64,000 nt of DNA from Setomelanomma holmii (GCA_010015745.1 ML978228.1:1-64000); one strand, 5' to 3'; numbered from the stretch's first letter, positions 20,824 to 32,322 are shown. The notes: a model not told the origin generated them from the sequence alone. A program made the numbers and translations.

Positions 20824-22760
20824 TTACATCAAGGTGAAGACCTCCAACGGAGCCTGACATACTGGTGCGCTCGTTGGTGGCAGCATGCACCCACCAGCCT
20901 CCACCTCTTCTCTCACATCGTGCAGAGCTTCTTCATTCCTGATGCCGTGCATGTAACTCTCTCCAACGAGGGTGTATGTACCAGGTTTAGCAGCGGGTCG
21001 AAGAACGTAAGGAACGGGGCCACCAAGAAGCATAGCCACTATGTCACCCTCTAATATCGCTTCAGGGCCTAGTTCCATCAAGACTTCGGACCCGTTCTCA
21101 GCACCTTGCCCATCTGCAATGAAGAAATGACGGTGTTGCGTCACTCAGGCAACGCGTCTTTGTACATGCTCTTGCCTATAAGAGTACGACGAAAGTGATG
21201 TGGACGATGAAGCGCTTGGTGGGCACACACTGATGGTCTCGAGGAACGTCTGGAGCAACATCTTGTTGCAAAAAGCCCAGTCACTCATCATATGGCCAAT
21301 CTAGACGATGTAAGTAGCACGTCTTAATTGATCTTGGCTGTTAGGCATGCCTGTGGAGACCCTGATAGGTCTCTCAACTTCGTCGCCATAATAGGTGTCT
21401 TGTGAGCGTCCGTAAGCCAATGCAATTTTTGTCACAAATACATCGTTCTACTTGTGCGGATTCCCTCGTGATCGTGACTTACAGGTACGCCTACTCCTGT
21501 GACACGCGCAAATTTAATCCCTCGAACGTTAAGTTGACCGCTGGATGTGCTTGCACTAAATGAACGGTTGCGGCCGCCGGCGTTGGTAGGCTCAGCGAAG
21601 GTTTTACCCAAAGCAAACGGCACTTCGAGTCCAGTGTATGTCCAGTCTGGTGCCCATGACGGCAATTTGTCTTTGAGCTGTGCATAACCTTCGCAAGCAA
21701 GTTGACCTGCCGCCGACAGGAGCCGTAAGGGCTGAGTATCTATGATGATTTGCCACGCAACATATATATATATCATGCTGGTAGGTCGACCATAGTCTAT
21801 CAAATGCTGTTAGGGCGTAACATTAGCCATCAGACCCAAGATGCTAAATATCTTGTCATTAGCATGCGTCGAACGGGCGCTCTGATTTTCGTGCAGAATC
21901 TGCAGTGGACTGTCACTGCCGGTACTGGGAGTATAGCCGGAAGCACAGTTGAGAATCCAGGAAGGGCGCGGTGGGCCTCTCGATCGACGGTTCCATCCTC
22001 AGTGTGGTTGGAGATCATTGCCCTAAATGGCCACCAGGCGAAGCAGTCCCATGAAACACAATGGGAGCCACAAATGACGACTGCAACCCGGGAGCGAGCG
22101 ACTTCTTGCACGACCTGGTAGAAGTTGAAAATGGTTAGCGCCACACAGGGTCCTGCTGATGCGATCTTACCCATAACCTAGTGAACCAGGGCCGCTGGAG
22201 TAGACTGGCAATTGACCTACTGTCCTCGTCCGAAACGGACTGCTCGATCTCTCTTATGCATTCCATTGCCGCTGATGATGTGTGTTCTGCTTCGCCGAAT
22301 TAGACGAGCACCTTGTCGGCTACGCTGTAGATTTGGGTCATGAGCACGACTTGACGGGACTTTTCCGCACTGTCATTCTGATTGATACAGACGGCGTCAA
22401 TCCGTAGTGTTCTTTCTCGATGGTTAGACGATGGCGTGTATGCTACATAATCACATACCTTGGTCTGTCTGTATGCCTAAGTCGGACTAGTGCGTCCCGC
22501 AAATTTGGTGTTACCATGAGAAACGGATTCATCCCAATCATCAACATTTGCGCATCATCCGGGTCTCCCCAAGTATAAGATAAAGCCCCGTAGTAGGGAG
22601 TGCGTCGCAGCTCGATCAACTGTGCATTGAATATTTTTGCTACCAGTGGGGATTCTGTTTGTCCAGGATGCAGACTAAGCAGTCGGGAATGCCCTTGCGG
22701 TAAAGGCGTGTAATCATACTGACGAACGGACTTTCCGGGGATCAGCCATACCAGCGACAT
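20824..22760 (-). pseudogene. Decayed HET-domain (heterokaryon incompatibility) gene
   Basis: Fragments on the minus strand line up with the intact HET gene at 29335-31205. They are a HET start with YYGALSYTWGDPDDA and RLRHTDRPR; a splice to LRIDAVCINQNDSAEKSRQV; RPWFTRLW followed by an intron and VVQEVARSRVAVVICGSHCVSWDCF; a segment STHANDKIFSILGLMANVTP; a segment LRLLSAAGQLACEG; and a C-terminal part with LEGDIVAMLLGGPVPYVLRP. In-frame TAA codons follow YSVADKVLV and LGLMANVTP, and the middle and the end are not connected by any open frame. HET proteins trigger cell death on encounter with a non-self nucleus; this copy cannot be full length. A frame remains open upstream to 23117, but MSLVWLIPGK at 22760 is the natural start. 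Confidence 0.85.
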
Positions 22761-23117
22761 GTTATGAGCCGTGAGAGTGGTGGTGTAGTAGCGCCCTGAA
22801 GTACAGAAAGGGGCCATCTCAGCTCGGGTGGTCACAACGAGGCTACGAGTCTCAGCCGCACTAGGCATCAGTTGTGACACCATGTGGCGCAGCTCTTTCT
22901 CATAATTCCATGCGCTACTTCGCCTCTTTGTATGAGAACTGAGCGGGCATCTTTGTGCCCTGGCGAGGACTGCAATGACTTGAAGGCCGTATGATTGGTG
23001 AGGTAGAAGATGCAGCAAGCCAGCTGTAGGTACCCGAAAATGCTGGGATCGCGAGTCTTGGCACGGCCTCCGCGCCTCCGATTGTGCCGGACTTGTTGAT
23101 CGTGATTGTTCAACCAC

Positions 23118-23655
23118 ACCACCGAATGTGGAAAACCCGACTTAGCTCCTTATCTTCCTCAACCAGCCCTCGGATCGAACTGCGCGTCTGACCACCCGAG
23201 CCTGCTGACCGGTTCGTCTACGCGTATGAATCAATAAGTGCCATTCGTAGCGATTCACGGGACGCAAGTCCAGGGCGCCTCATCCCGCTGCGGCATCATG
23301 GACAGCCTCGCCTACGGCTCTTTAGGAAGGAACCATCGTTTTTCTGCGCGGCTTACCGGCAGAACCTGTCTTATCACGAGTATCTACGTCATGTTGTGAC
23401 CTTCGATACTCTGATCCCTGCTGCATCTGGTTTGGTTGTAGAGATGACGAGGCGCTTAGACCTGAACAGGCAGGAGCCAAAGGCTCGAGTATGCGGAAGC
23501 CAAGGTACCATTCGACAACCCCGCCGACGTTTGCGATAGTACCATTGCAAGCTCCACACGACAAGCCTTACCAAGCTTTTCTAGAATGCTTAAGTAGTCG
23601 AGAGAAGGCTTGTCATGCTCAGTGCCTATTTTTCAAAAGCGTGCCTACTTTGAAC
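23118..23655. other. Intergenic region upstream of the carboxypeptidase
   Basis: No gene is seen. The carboxypeptidase frame is open upstream to 23491, but the signal peptide begins at 23656, so the rest is promoter or leader. Confidence 0.45.
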
Positions 23656-25657
23656 ATGCTCGGCAAATCGGTAGCCACGCCTTTGCTAGCTCTCTCGGCT
23701 CTTGCACTGCGAGTAGATGCAGTCTCCAAGAAACAATGGAGCAAGCGAGCGGATCATCTGTATCTGCCAAAGGCGACAAGTGACTACAAAACCGCCACCG
23801 CTCCGAACAATGTAACGATTCGTTACAAGAATCCCGGCATTTGCGAGACCACACCTGGCGTGGATAGCTACTCTGGTTACGTGGACCTTTCGCCTGATGT
23901 GTGTATCATCCTCACCAGAAGAAAGTATCTGTTAATGCGGCATAGATTCACGTGTTTTACTGGTTCTTTGAGTCTCGAAATGACCCAGCCAAAGATCCCT
24001 TCACACTTTGGCTTAATGGCGGGCCAGGATCAGATTCGCTCATTGGGCTGTTCGAAGAGAATGGACCGTGCATGATCGATGACAACCTCACGGCCGTGTA
24101 CAACCCATACAGCTGGAATAATGTTTCGAATATGCTGTACATTTCACAACCCGTCGGAGGAGTTGGATTCAGTTATCAGAATCAGAGTGTTGGCAGCTTC
24201 AATCCCCTGTCTGAGGACTTCCATTACAATTCAACCGAGTGGCCTGCAACCGGCCGATGGCCGCTTTCGGAGCCGCTAAATAGCGGCGACATTGATACCA
24301 CTGATCTTGCGGCTATAGCAGTATGGGTAAGTCATCGAATGAATGCGGGCATTTATCATTCGCTGACGTAGTATTCCTTCTCATAGCACGTGTTCCAAGC
24401 ACTGTTGGCTACTATTCCGAAGTTTGACGCAAAACTTGGAGCTTTGAGTCCGTCTCGAGACTTCAACCTCTTCACCGAGAGTTACGGAGGTCACTACGGT
24501 CCAGCTTTCTACGACTACTTCTACAACCAAAACCTCAAAATTCAGAATGGTAGCATGCAGGGCTACCCTCTGAACTTCAACTCGCTCGGTATAATCAACG
24601 GCATCATCGATGAGTCTGTCCAGGCGGAGCAGTACCCCGAGTTTGCTATGAACAACACCTACGGCATCACAGCATACAACGAGACCGTCTACTCATACGC
24701 CAAATTTGCCAACAATATGTTCGGTGGCTGCCTCTACCAGATTGCTTTGTGCCGGGCGGCAGCCGAAGGAAACACAAGCTACTACCACGTCGATTCACCA
24801 ATCACAGAGACCGATCTGACACCAGGTGTCATGCAGATTTGTAACGAGGCGCAGGATATGTGCCGCGACAATGTCGAATCTCCATACTACTACTACAGTG
24901 GCCGCGGTGTTTACGATATCCGTCACCCTTACCAGGACCCGACCCCACCTTCCAACTACGCAGCTTATCTCAATCAAGGAGAGATTCAAGAGGCTTTGGG
25001 TGTCACTCTCAACTATTCAGGCAACAACGGTGTATATTACGCCTTCCAGAACACTGGAGATTTCATCTTCCCCAATTTCAGGCTTGATCTGGAGTACTTA
25101 TTAGACCAGGACGTACGTGTCAGCCTTGGCTACGGTGATGCCGACTATATCTGTTAGTATCATACTCACGAGCGCACGATGGTTCACTAACAAGACGAGG
25201 CAATTGGTTCGGCGGCCAAGCCATCAGTCTCATAGTCGATTATACGCACAGCGAAGAATTCCGCGCTGCAGGATACGAGCCCATGGTCGTAGATGGCACT
25301 GAGTATGGCGAAGTCCGTCAATACGGCAACTTCTCGTTCGCACGTATCTATGAGTCAGGCCATGAAGTCCCCTACTATCAGCGTAAGTCAGCCTCATCTT
25401 CTCTCCGGTTCAGTTATGTTTCATACAACGTCTGGAAAAATCGTGCTAACAGCAACCTTATAGCCGTGGCCGCGCTGGCTTACTTCAACCGCACACTGTA
25501 CCATATGGACATTGCTACAGGCGAGAAGCCAGTCACCGCCAATCTAACTTCGTCTGGACTTGCTAACGCTACACACACAAACTCGTATGTGAGCTTGACG
25601 ACGTCGTATATTCAGGCTTTCCCGTCCCCCATCTATCCCGCGACAACGTCGGCTTAG
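23656..25657 (+). CDS. Secreted serine carboxypeptidase, family S10
   Basis: Five exons (23656-23898, 23946-24326, 24387-25152, 25200-25382, 25464-25657) give 588 residues. Introns are 46-81 bp, with CACTAAC and GCTAAC branch sites in the last two. A signal peptide (LGKSVATPLLALSALALRVDA) starts the protein. The S10 hallmarks are WLNGGPG (oxyanion region), the nucleophile Ser in TESYGGHYGP, the Asp in LGYGDADYICNW and the His in ESGHEVPYYQP, so the catalytic triad is complete. There are several N-glycosylation sequons. Such enzymes remove C-terminal residues from peptides at acidic pH, in the vacuole or outside the cell; a signal peptide without a transmembrane segment fits secretion. It lies between a dead HET gene and a transposon-bearing pseudogene, yet is intact. 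Confidence 0.93.
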
Positions 25658-26265
25658 TAGCTAGCACCGGATCCTGAGCAACAAAGAGAGCCTTAATTCT
25701 CTGAATAGCGAGGCGTAGTCAGCAGGTTACACGCTAGTCTAATGAAATGACTCAATGGATGGAAAAGCTTAATTTCGGTTGAAGGATTTGACTTCAAACA
25801 ATTTAGCAGTCATGCAACGCAGACAGAGTGCTCTGCATATATCCGGCAGTGATGTACTACTGAAAGCGAACACGAAGCCACTTCCGCAGCCCGAAGCATT
25901 GCACACAGAGAAATGGAAACAGCGTGATCGTGAGGATTATGCCGAACGCACGTACCTCCACCTGCACATGACGCGATGCTTCCGAAACATGTTTCCAGCT
26001 TTACACAGTTAGCCAATAGCTTGGCAAATATAATTCGAAATTTTTGTGTCCATTTCGCATCCTCCTATGTTCGTTCTAGAACATGTGGATGCCATGTTCG
26101 TTGAACGACGATAGCTAGGAGGGTGATTAAACAAGATCGTGAGGAGCTTGGAGTATTCCGTGGGTATATTAGACAGTTCAATGGACTTCTTTCCCAAGCA
26201 TCACACGTCTTTACATTCTTTTCGTGTTCATGTTTCACTCCTTGTCATTCGTTCACTTTGTTGCA
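25658..26265. other. Intergenic region
   Basis: Upstream sequence of the metallopeptidase pseudogene. No further gene, repeat or RNA is evident. Confidence 0.45.
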
Positions 26266-26688
26266 ATGGTTCTATTCGCATCTTTTCTCGCCGTTATGGC
26301 GCTTTCCATGGGTGCGCTGGCACACCCAACCATCAAGCATATCGACCGTCGCCCCTGCGCACTGGAAGAACGCAGCGTCTTCGCGCACACAGACTTGACA
26401 ACTCGCGCGACTAACCCAAAGGCCACAACTTGGGATCCGCCTTTAAGCATAGTGACCGCCCTCAATCAGGTAATTCGCACTTCTTTCAACAATCACATGT
26501 AACGTGTTTTACAAGCGAGTCGGCCACTCCACCAACTTCTACACCTATACAGGCGTACATCTCACCCACGTTAAGAGATAATATAGAGATATCAATATAA
26601 TATATTAAGCAGTATATAAAGTATTTTTTTTGCACGTACGCGAGTTATGCCCTATCTCTCTGCACCTCTTGCAGCGCGCCAGAGCTTG

Positions 26689-28254
26689 TCAGCTAAGGCC
26701 TGATCTCTCTCCACCTTGACGCTGTTCACGCTCTATCTGCTGGTCAGCCTCCTTTTGAGCGAGTATATCCTCTCCCTCTCCCTTTGTCAAGGTCCCCTGC
26801 TTCTGTATCCGCTTCTTTTTGCGCTGCCTTTGCTTTGTTGCTGCCTCGTTAGCTCTCTCAAGGCTGGTGATCCGATCGCGCATTAGCTCAGCTGAAAGCA
26901 TCATCACCTGCGCCCCCTTCTTTAGCTGGTCAATTGCCTGAATAATCGAGGCTGGCGATGAACTCTTGTGCCGCTGCACGCGATCACGTATCAAAGTTGA
27001 TTGAGCTTCAAGCTCACGTACGTTGCTTGGCGTACGAGCCTCCCAGAGAGCCTCTACGAGAGCAGCAGGAGTAGGCGTACGCAGCTGCACGTCAAGCTTC
27101 GACAGCACAGCGTCTGGCTGGAGAGGAACAAGTCCTGCGCCTCGAAAGGCTGAGCAGATATTGGATGACGTAAACGATTGATCAAAGGCTGCCTTGAACG
27201 CTGGCAGAAACTCAAGCTTCGTAATGTGGTTGATGTGGTGGCGGATCAGAGCCTCAATCTCACGGCTGTACGCCCGCTTCAATGGCGAGAAGCAGCCAAC
27301 GTCAAGTGGCTGCAGCAGATATGACAAGTGAGGCGGCATGCAGAGCGTGTAGATATTGTTCTCCTTGCAGAGCTCTCGAAATTTCAGAGAGCAATGGCTC
27401 TCGTGGCTGTCAAGGATGAGCAGGCGACGTGCACCTATAACACAAGTCTTTGTATGAGCATCAAAGTGCTTTAGCCAGTCAACTCCTAGCTCGTTGGTTG
27501 TCCATCCATTGTCGCTGACTGCGATTGCCCAGTCGCGTGGGATCTCTGTCTCCTCGTACCAGGCAGATAGATGATAGCGGCCAGCAAAGATGAGGAACGG
27601 TGGGATTGACCAACCAGCTGCGTTGATTGCAGCAATCAATGTCACCCATTCACGATTGCCTGGCTGAATAGCCTTTGGCCTGCCTCTTCTCTCTGAACCT
27701 GTCACAACAAGCTGAGTCATAATCTTGCCCATCATGAAGCCAGCCTCGTCGAAGTTGTAGACATCCTCATTGCAGATGCCATACTTGGCCTTTGTCTGCT
27801 CTACAAGCTCAAACCAGTCTCTGATTAGTACAGGATCCTCGCATAGAGCTCTCTGTCTATCGTACGCTCGATCGAAACGTGTCGTAAGACTGTCTGTACG
27901 CTTGACAAAGTTGCGCGGCCAGTGGACGCCAACGCGACGTGCGCCGCGTGCAGCCAGCAGCTTATCAGCCATATCACGTACAGCATCGAACGTAGGCGCA
28001 AATCCACGTTGATCCAGGTCAAGTATATAACTGACAATGACCTCCTCTTCTAGCTCACTGAGTTTCTTTGAGTTGGGCGGACAATCGCGTCGGGCAGGCT
28101 TCCCAGCGCGTCGGTTGTTCAGCGTTGATTTCGGAACGCTATACGTAGAAGCAGCAAGCCTAGAGCTTTTAAGCTGCTGGCGATTGATAGAGGAGGAGGC
28201 AAGCAATATATCGGCTTCAGTATATGATGATAGAGCACGTGGAGTTGGAGCCAT
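26689..28254 (-). CDS. Pogo/Fot1-type DDE transposase, intact
   Basis: The single exon encodes 521 residues. An N-terminal Psq-type HTH (SSSINRQQLKSSRLAASTYS, KSTLNNRRAGK) is followed by a CENP-B-type HTH (VRDMADKLLAARGARRVGVH, NFVKRTDSLTTRFDRAYDRQ) and the DDE_1 nuclease. The first catalytic Asp is in VYNFDEAGFMMG, the second in LLILDSHESH and the third in QPLDVGCFSPLK; 35 residues separate the last two, making DD35D as in Fot1-like elements. The C-terminal 100 residues are a basic Lys/Gln-rich coiled coil, with no zinc knuckle, unlike copies 2 and 3. There are no stops or frameshifts. The protein would cut and paste the element at TA sites and could mobilise non-autonomous relatives that share the terminal sequence. 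Confidence 0.93.
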   Translation of the reverse strand: MAPTPRALSSYTEADILLASSSINRQQLKSSRLAASTYSVPKSTLNNRRAGKPARRDCPPNSKKLSELEEEVIVSYILDLDQRGFAPTFDAVRDMADKLLAARGARRVGVHWPRNFVKRTDSLTTRFDRAYDRQRALCEDPVLIRDWFELVEQTKAKYGICNEDVYNFDEAGFMMGKIMTQLVVTGSERRGRPKAIQPGNREWVTLIAAINAAGWSIPPFLIFAGRYHLSAWYEETEIPRDWAIAVSDNGWTTNELGVDWLKHFDAHTKTCVIGARRLLILDSHESHCSLKFRELCKENNIYTLCMPPHLSYLLQPLDVGCFSPLKRAYSREIEALIRHHINHITKLEFLPAFKAAFDQSFTSSNICSAFRGAGLVPLQPDAVLSKLDVQLRTPTPAALVEALWEARTPSNVRELEAQSTLIRDRVQRHKSSSPASIIQAIDQLKKGAQVMMLSAELMRDRITSLERANEAATKQRQRKKKRIQKQGTLTKGEGEDILAQKEADQQIEREQRQGGERSGLS

Positions 28255-28293
28255 AGTGACAAGAAGTTGGTGTTCTAGTTAGAATTGGTGGGG

Positions 28294-28361
28294 TGGCCGA
28301 CTCGCTTGTATGGCCGACTCGCTTGTATGGCCGACTCGCTTGTATGGCGGACTCGCTTGTA
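28294..28361 (+). repeat. Four tandem 17-bp subterminal repeats of pogo copy 4
   Basis: The unit TGGCCGACTCGCTTGTA occurs at 28294-28310, 28311-28327, 28328-28344 and 28345-28361, the last with one change (TGGCGG). The inverse occurs once at the left end. Such iterons are candidate binding sites for the transposase HTH domains (inference). Confidence 0.9.
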
Positions 28362-29334
28362 AAACACGTTACTGATTGACTCGGCAAGGTCTGGATGCAA
28401 ACCCTCAAAGAAAACCCCCAAGGCCTCCAAGACAAGAATTGGATCACGGACCCATTGATCGCCAACAACAGCAGCATCAACTACTGCGTCCGCTGGAACC
28501 GCTCCAGCAAAAGCAGTGCATCAGCTCGCGCCGCAACCGTCAAGGCACTACAACGCTCGCTACAGAAATGGTTTGACGTTTTGGTCGGCTTCGAGGATTT
28601 CCCGTGAACCCAGCTCAACGTCAGCGTAGTCGGATATGCCATGAAGGACAAGAGCTTGCTCGAAGGCGACACTACTGGACTTGATATTTACACCACGACC
28701 AATACGGACGGTGTACCTGAGTGCGATCCTCGATGCTATCGCGCGCTGCATCTCGACGGTGATATGAGTCAGTGTCCTGGCGGGAAGACTAGTCGCGGTA
28801 CGACATCAGTCTGGCTGGACGAGAGTTTGGCGGGCAAGTTTGGCGGGTATGGATATAATCAGGGCGAGGAGCTTGGTCCGGACTACTTTCTCGATAATCT
28901 TGAGACCGAGAACATCCACATATTGCTGCATGAGATGGGTCATGGATTCGGGTTGTTGGGTATGTTACGAGTCGCTGGTGTAAATGATACGATCTGGTGT
29001 GGCTGACGTATGAGCAGATTTCTACGACTTAACACCGCAAGGCCAGACGAGATTCATTACGATGGCTGGTAGTGCGCTCGAGATCACGGAATTTGATGCT
29101 TGGATGTTGCGTTATTGGTGGACGAAGTTGAGGGCCGCTCGGGGGTGGTAGGGCGAGTCTTGTGCTGAAGGTGGTGGAGCTCGTGGCAGAGTTTACGGAT
29201 GTGGTCGTTCTCTTCTCCTGTTCATACTTATTTTTCCGTTCATAGATTCATGTCGATCCCGTCGTGTGCTGGATACCTCCAGGCCAGTGAGTCCGAAGTG
29301 GTTAGACTAGCAGTCGTTTCGCAACGGTCGCTTC

Positions 29335-31205
29335 TCAAGCTATCCTGAACCATTCTAAGGGCGAAGAACCCATGGCGATTCCAGTCACGGGCAACGTGAA
29401 TCCAGAATGTCGAAGTTCCTCTTCGAGATGTTGTAGGCCTTCGCAGTTCATCAAGCCAAAGACATAGCACTCGCCTACTAGCTTGTAACGTTGCCGGTCA
29501 GGTTCCACTGATCGTAAGATATATGGCGTTGGACCACCCAGCAGGACAGCCACAACGTCTCCTTCTACCATACTCTCTGGGCCCAGACCTATGAGATTCT
29601 CGCCAGCCAGAAAGACACGTCGACCATATGTCAGTTCCACCACTCGGCGCTGTAACCGCGATAAGTTCGATTGATCTGATTCGGTCATCAATTCTGAGAG
29701 TTCTTCCAAGGTGATCACATCTCTGCTGTAACCAGTCTCGGATTGTACAGCACTTGGCGGCGTTGCTGATAGAACATGAAGGAAACGATCTAACGGAAAT
29801 ATTGCCTAATACGAGTAAGTCACAAATCAATTCTCAAGGAAGGACGCTCATACCTCCTGTTCAAGGAGTTCGTATCCAGCCTTCAGCACGGTTTCTGGGT
29901 GGTTGTGATTTGATGTTAAAGCATCGGGGCCATCGCCGATGCATTGCACCTCAGCTACACAGACTCCTCGCAGTTCGAGGCCTTTAATCACATCCCAGCG
30001 AAACTCGCAAGGGCGTCCGCCAGCATTGTAGGGCTCAACAAAAGTCTGCCCAAGGCCCAATGGAAGAACGTAAGTGGGGCGTGTCCAGTTTGGTACCCAC
30101 GACGGCATGTCATCCAATGTACTATGCTCCATAGCAAGTGAGGGTGGCTGGACGGCCGACAGTAAGCGTAGAGACTTGCTTTGATTGATCATCTTATAGG
30201 CGGTCCGCCAGTAGATGATATTGACAGGCGAGTAGTAGTCAACCAATCTCGAGTATATATGCCTTTCCTCATCTGACAACAAGCCAAGTAAAGCGAACAC
30301 TTTGTCTCGGGGATCGGTCGCACCAGATGCACGCGTTTCCCGGAGCATTCGTAGTAGAGCCTCGGTTCCTGTGCTTGACGCAAAGCCAGATGAGTAGTTC
30401 AATACTCCAGGTGTATGATCGGACCATAGAACGTCTGACTTTGGCAACGTTGCTTGGCGAAATGGCCATCTCGTGAAGCAATCCCAGGACACCACTCGTG
30501 AGCCACAGATCACGACTGCCACCTTTGACCGCGCGACTTCTTGAATGACTAGACTCAGTGATCAGCATTTGCTCAACATACAACATTGGTCGAGGAGACC
30601 AACCCCATACTCTCATAAACCAGGGCCGATGTAGGAGCCGCTCCACTAGCATAGAGTTGGCAATGGTTACTGGGCTAGTGACGTCGGCAATGATGTCGAG
30701 GGCGGAGTCCGAGTCTTCGTCCGCATCGCCAATATCGATCAGAACGCGATCTGCTAAGCTGTATATGTTTACCATTTGTCGTACTTGCTCATTTCGTTCT
30801 TTGATATTACCCTGATCGATGCAGACGGCATCAACCCATAATACCCTGTTCAGCTGAGTACAATGGTTCTCTAGGTCGATAAGTTGCGCACCTTGGTCGA
30901 TCATTGTATCGGAGCCTTTGCAATGCGTTTGCCAGGTTATGTGTAATGATCGATGTCCGGATTTCCGGATCAGACGAACCACGTATCGTCACTTCTCTTG
31001 TCACAGTTGGATCCCCCCATGTGTAGCTCAGTGCTTCAAAGAAGGGCGTCCGTGATATCGAGGGCGTACCATTGACCTCGTACAGGTCAACGTGCTGCAA
31101 CTCAACACTCAATGGATCGTCTGTATCACCGGGATCTAGTGTTAGTAGACGTATAGTACCGGCCCGCAAAGGCGAGTACTGATAGTCTCCACTGTTCTTC
31201 TCCAT
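29335..31205 (-). CDS. HET-domain protein, intact
   Basis: Four exons (31205-30892, 30845-30604, 30548-29854, 29805-29335) join to 573 residues. The 46-, 55- and 48-bp introns restore all conserved blocks in one frame. The HET domain shows the standard motifs: FFEALSYTWGDP, RLRYNDRPRVLWVDAVCIDQ and RPWFMRVWVIQEVARSKVAVVICGS. Downstream, DPRDKVFALLGLLS and DYYSPVNIIYWRTAYKMI follow the usual HET-protein pattern, and the C-terminal region contains MVEGDVVAVLLGGPTPYILR. Proteins of this type act in vegetative incompatibility and programmed cell death, the HET domain being a TIR-like fold. No N-terminal sensor or C-terminal WD or ankyrin repeat is present. It is a close architectural match to the dead copy at 20824-22760, so the two arose by duplication. 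It lies 180 bp from the transposon-bearing pseudogene. Confidence 0.9.
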
Positions 31206-31851
31206 TGTTGACTACCTGAACAATGCAGGAAGCCCGAACGGTGATTGGACCAGCAGATTAGACTTTGAGTTGGAGACCGACTAAGTAGCAGCAACTGCAG
31301 CCTTATCGGACGATAAGATTGAGCATGTAATCTCGTGCTTGTCTATGTATCGCACCGCAGGTCAATCCAGGTTGATACACGGTTGAGTATGAAGCGTAAG
31401 CTAGCTACACGTCATGTTCGCCCGACGTTGCAGTGAAAACTGTTTGACTCCTTGTACTTGAAAGCAACGTTGTAGGCAAGAAAGGTGTGTGGACTGGCGA
31501 GATCTAGGGAATGTGAATGGAAGCAAAAATGTTCGGCGGGTCGATTGGGCAGCGACCCCGCATCGCCACCTTGCAAAGCCGCCTATGCCCAATTCGTCAA
31601 GCAGCGCAAGACCGTTCCCCTCTCAACAACAACCCACGATACCATACTACACATCACAATGCGAGAACATTCCTCGGCAAGTCTATCGACCTCATTCTGT
31701 CATCACACTACTCAATAGCCCAACTCTGGCCAAGCACGTCGACTTTCGAAGGTATCACTTTTCTTGGAGACCCTGAGCCTTTTTCTTATCCGATTTTGAC
31801 TGAAGCTCAACGCGTATGTACCCTCTATTACGAGTCTTTCTCGGGTTTCTG
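31206..31851. other. Intergenic region
   Basis: Several plus-strand frames (31485-31852) run in parallel. One ends with SIDLILSSHYSIAQLWPS and GITFLGDPEPFSYPIL, which look protein-like and may be the upstream part of the cysteine-rich relic that follows, but I could not join them. Confidence 0.35.
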
Positions 31852-32322
31852 AGGCGATGGGATGCTGAGCCCCCTTGACGGTGAGCAGTGCGATGAAGGC
31901 GGCAACAACGGTGTCAAGGGAGGCTCTGCACCATCGACTGTAAGCACGTTTCTCCTCCAGCCCCAGTTTGTGGCAACGGAATAATTGAAGCCGGAGAGAC
32001 CTGCGATGAAGGTTTGGCAAGTGGCTCGCCGGACTGCGATTGCACCACGACTTGTCGACTCAAGCCTCCACCACTTGCTTGTCCTATCAATACATGCGAG
32101 CCGACTCCCGGCAAGAATCTCTGCCATATCACAACGTCTTGTATCAAGCTTGACAAAGCTACTGGTGGCAACGCCGGACATCGTCGCTGCGCATGCCGTC
32201 ATGGCTTCCGCGCTTTTGATGTCGATTCAGGAGACGCGACGAAGCAGATACGCGTGACAAAAGAGCGGCCGGGACAAGAGAATAGGTTGTTTGTCGATCC
32301 TGGAGTAGCGTGCTCGCAATGA
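31852..32322 (+). pseudogene. Relic of a cysteine-rich secreted protein gene
   Basis: The frame GEQCDEGGNNG and, after a one-base shift near 31925, LCTIDCKHVSPPAPVCGNGIIE leads into AGETCDEG and then CDCTTTC, ACPINTCEP, CHITTSCIKLDK, RRCACRHGFRAF and FVDPGVACSQ. The CGNGxxExGExCDEG motif occurs in disintegrin-like and cysteine-rich extracellular repeats, and the CxC...PGVAC end is common in fungal secreted proteins. The frameshift and lack of a start or signal peptide indicate a decayed gene. It is next to other relics. Confidence 0.6.

Larger units (their letters stand above)
26502..28369 (-). mobile_element. Complete pogo/Fot1-type transposon, copy 4
   Basis: The element begins ACGTGTTTTACAAGCGAG at 26502 and ends CTCGCTTGTAAAACACGT at 28369, with TA on both sides (26500-26501, 28370-28371). 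It is 1,868 bp long and carries one intact transposase gene on the minus strand. The termini are asymmetric: one 17-bp subterminal unit on the left and four on the right. Its ends begin with the same ACGTGTTT as copies 1-3, but the transposase is a different subfamily. Intact ends, target duplication and gene suggest recent activity. Confidence 0.93.
26266..29151 (+). pseudogene. Secreted HExxH metallopeptidase-like gene with a transposon in intron 1 and a nonsense codon
   Basis: The exons are 26266-26469, 28389-28959 and 29018-29151, reading as 302 residues if the stop is ignored. Exon 1 encodes a signal peptide (MVLFASFLAVMALSMGALA). Exon 2 has NNSSINYCVRWNR, VKDKSLLEGDTTG-type text (here MKDKSLLEGDTTGLDIY) and the zinc motif HILLHEMGHGFGLL (HEMGH). 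Exon 3 has MAGSALEITEFDAWMLRYWW. The original first intron is 49 bp once the pogo element and one TA are removed; a complete 1,868-bp transposon sits inside it. An in-frame TGA at 28605-28607, between FEDFP and TQLNVSVVG, would truncate the protein before the active site. The third intron-exon junction is intact. The family is known in fungi as secreted proteins with an HExxH site; the substrate is unknown. Confidence 0.85.

Noticed and set aside
26470..28388. A 1.9-kb intron as an alternative to transposon insertion
   Set aside because: The segment has exact transposon ends, TA duplication and an intact transposase, and the remaining 49 bp form a normal intron.
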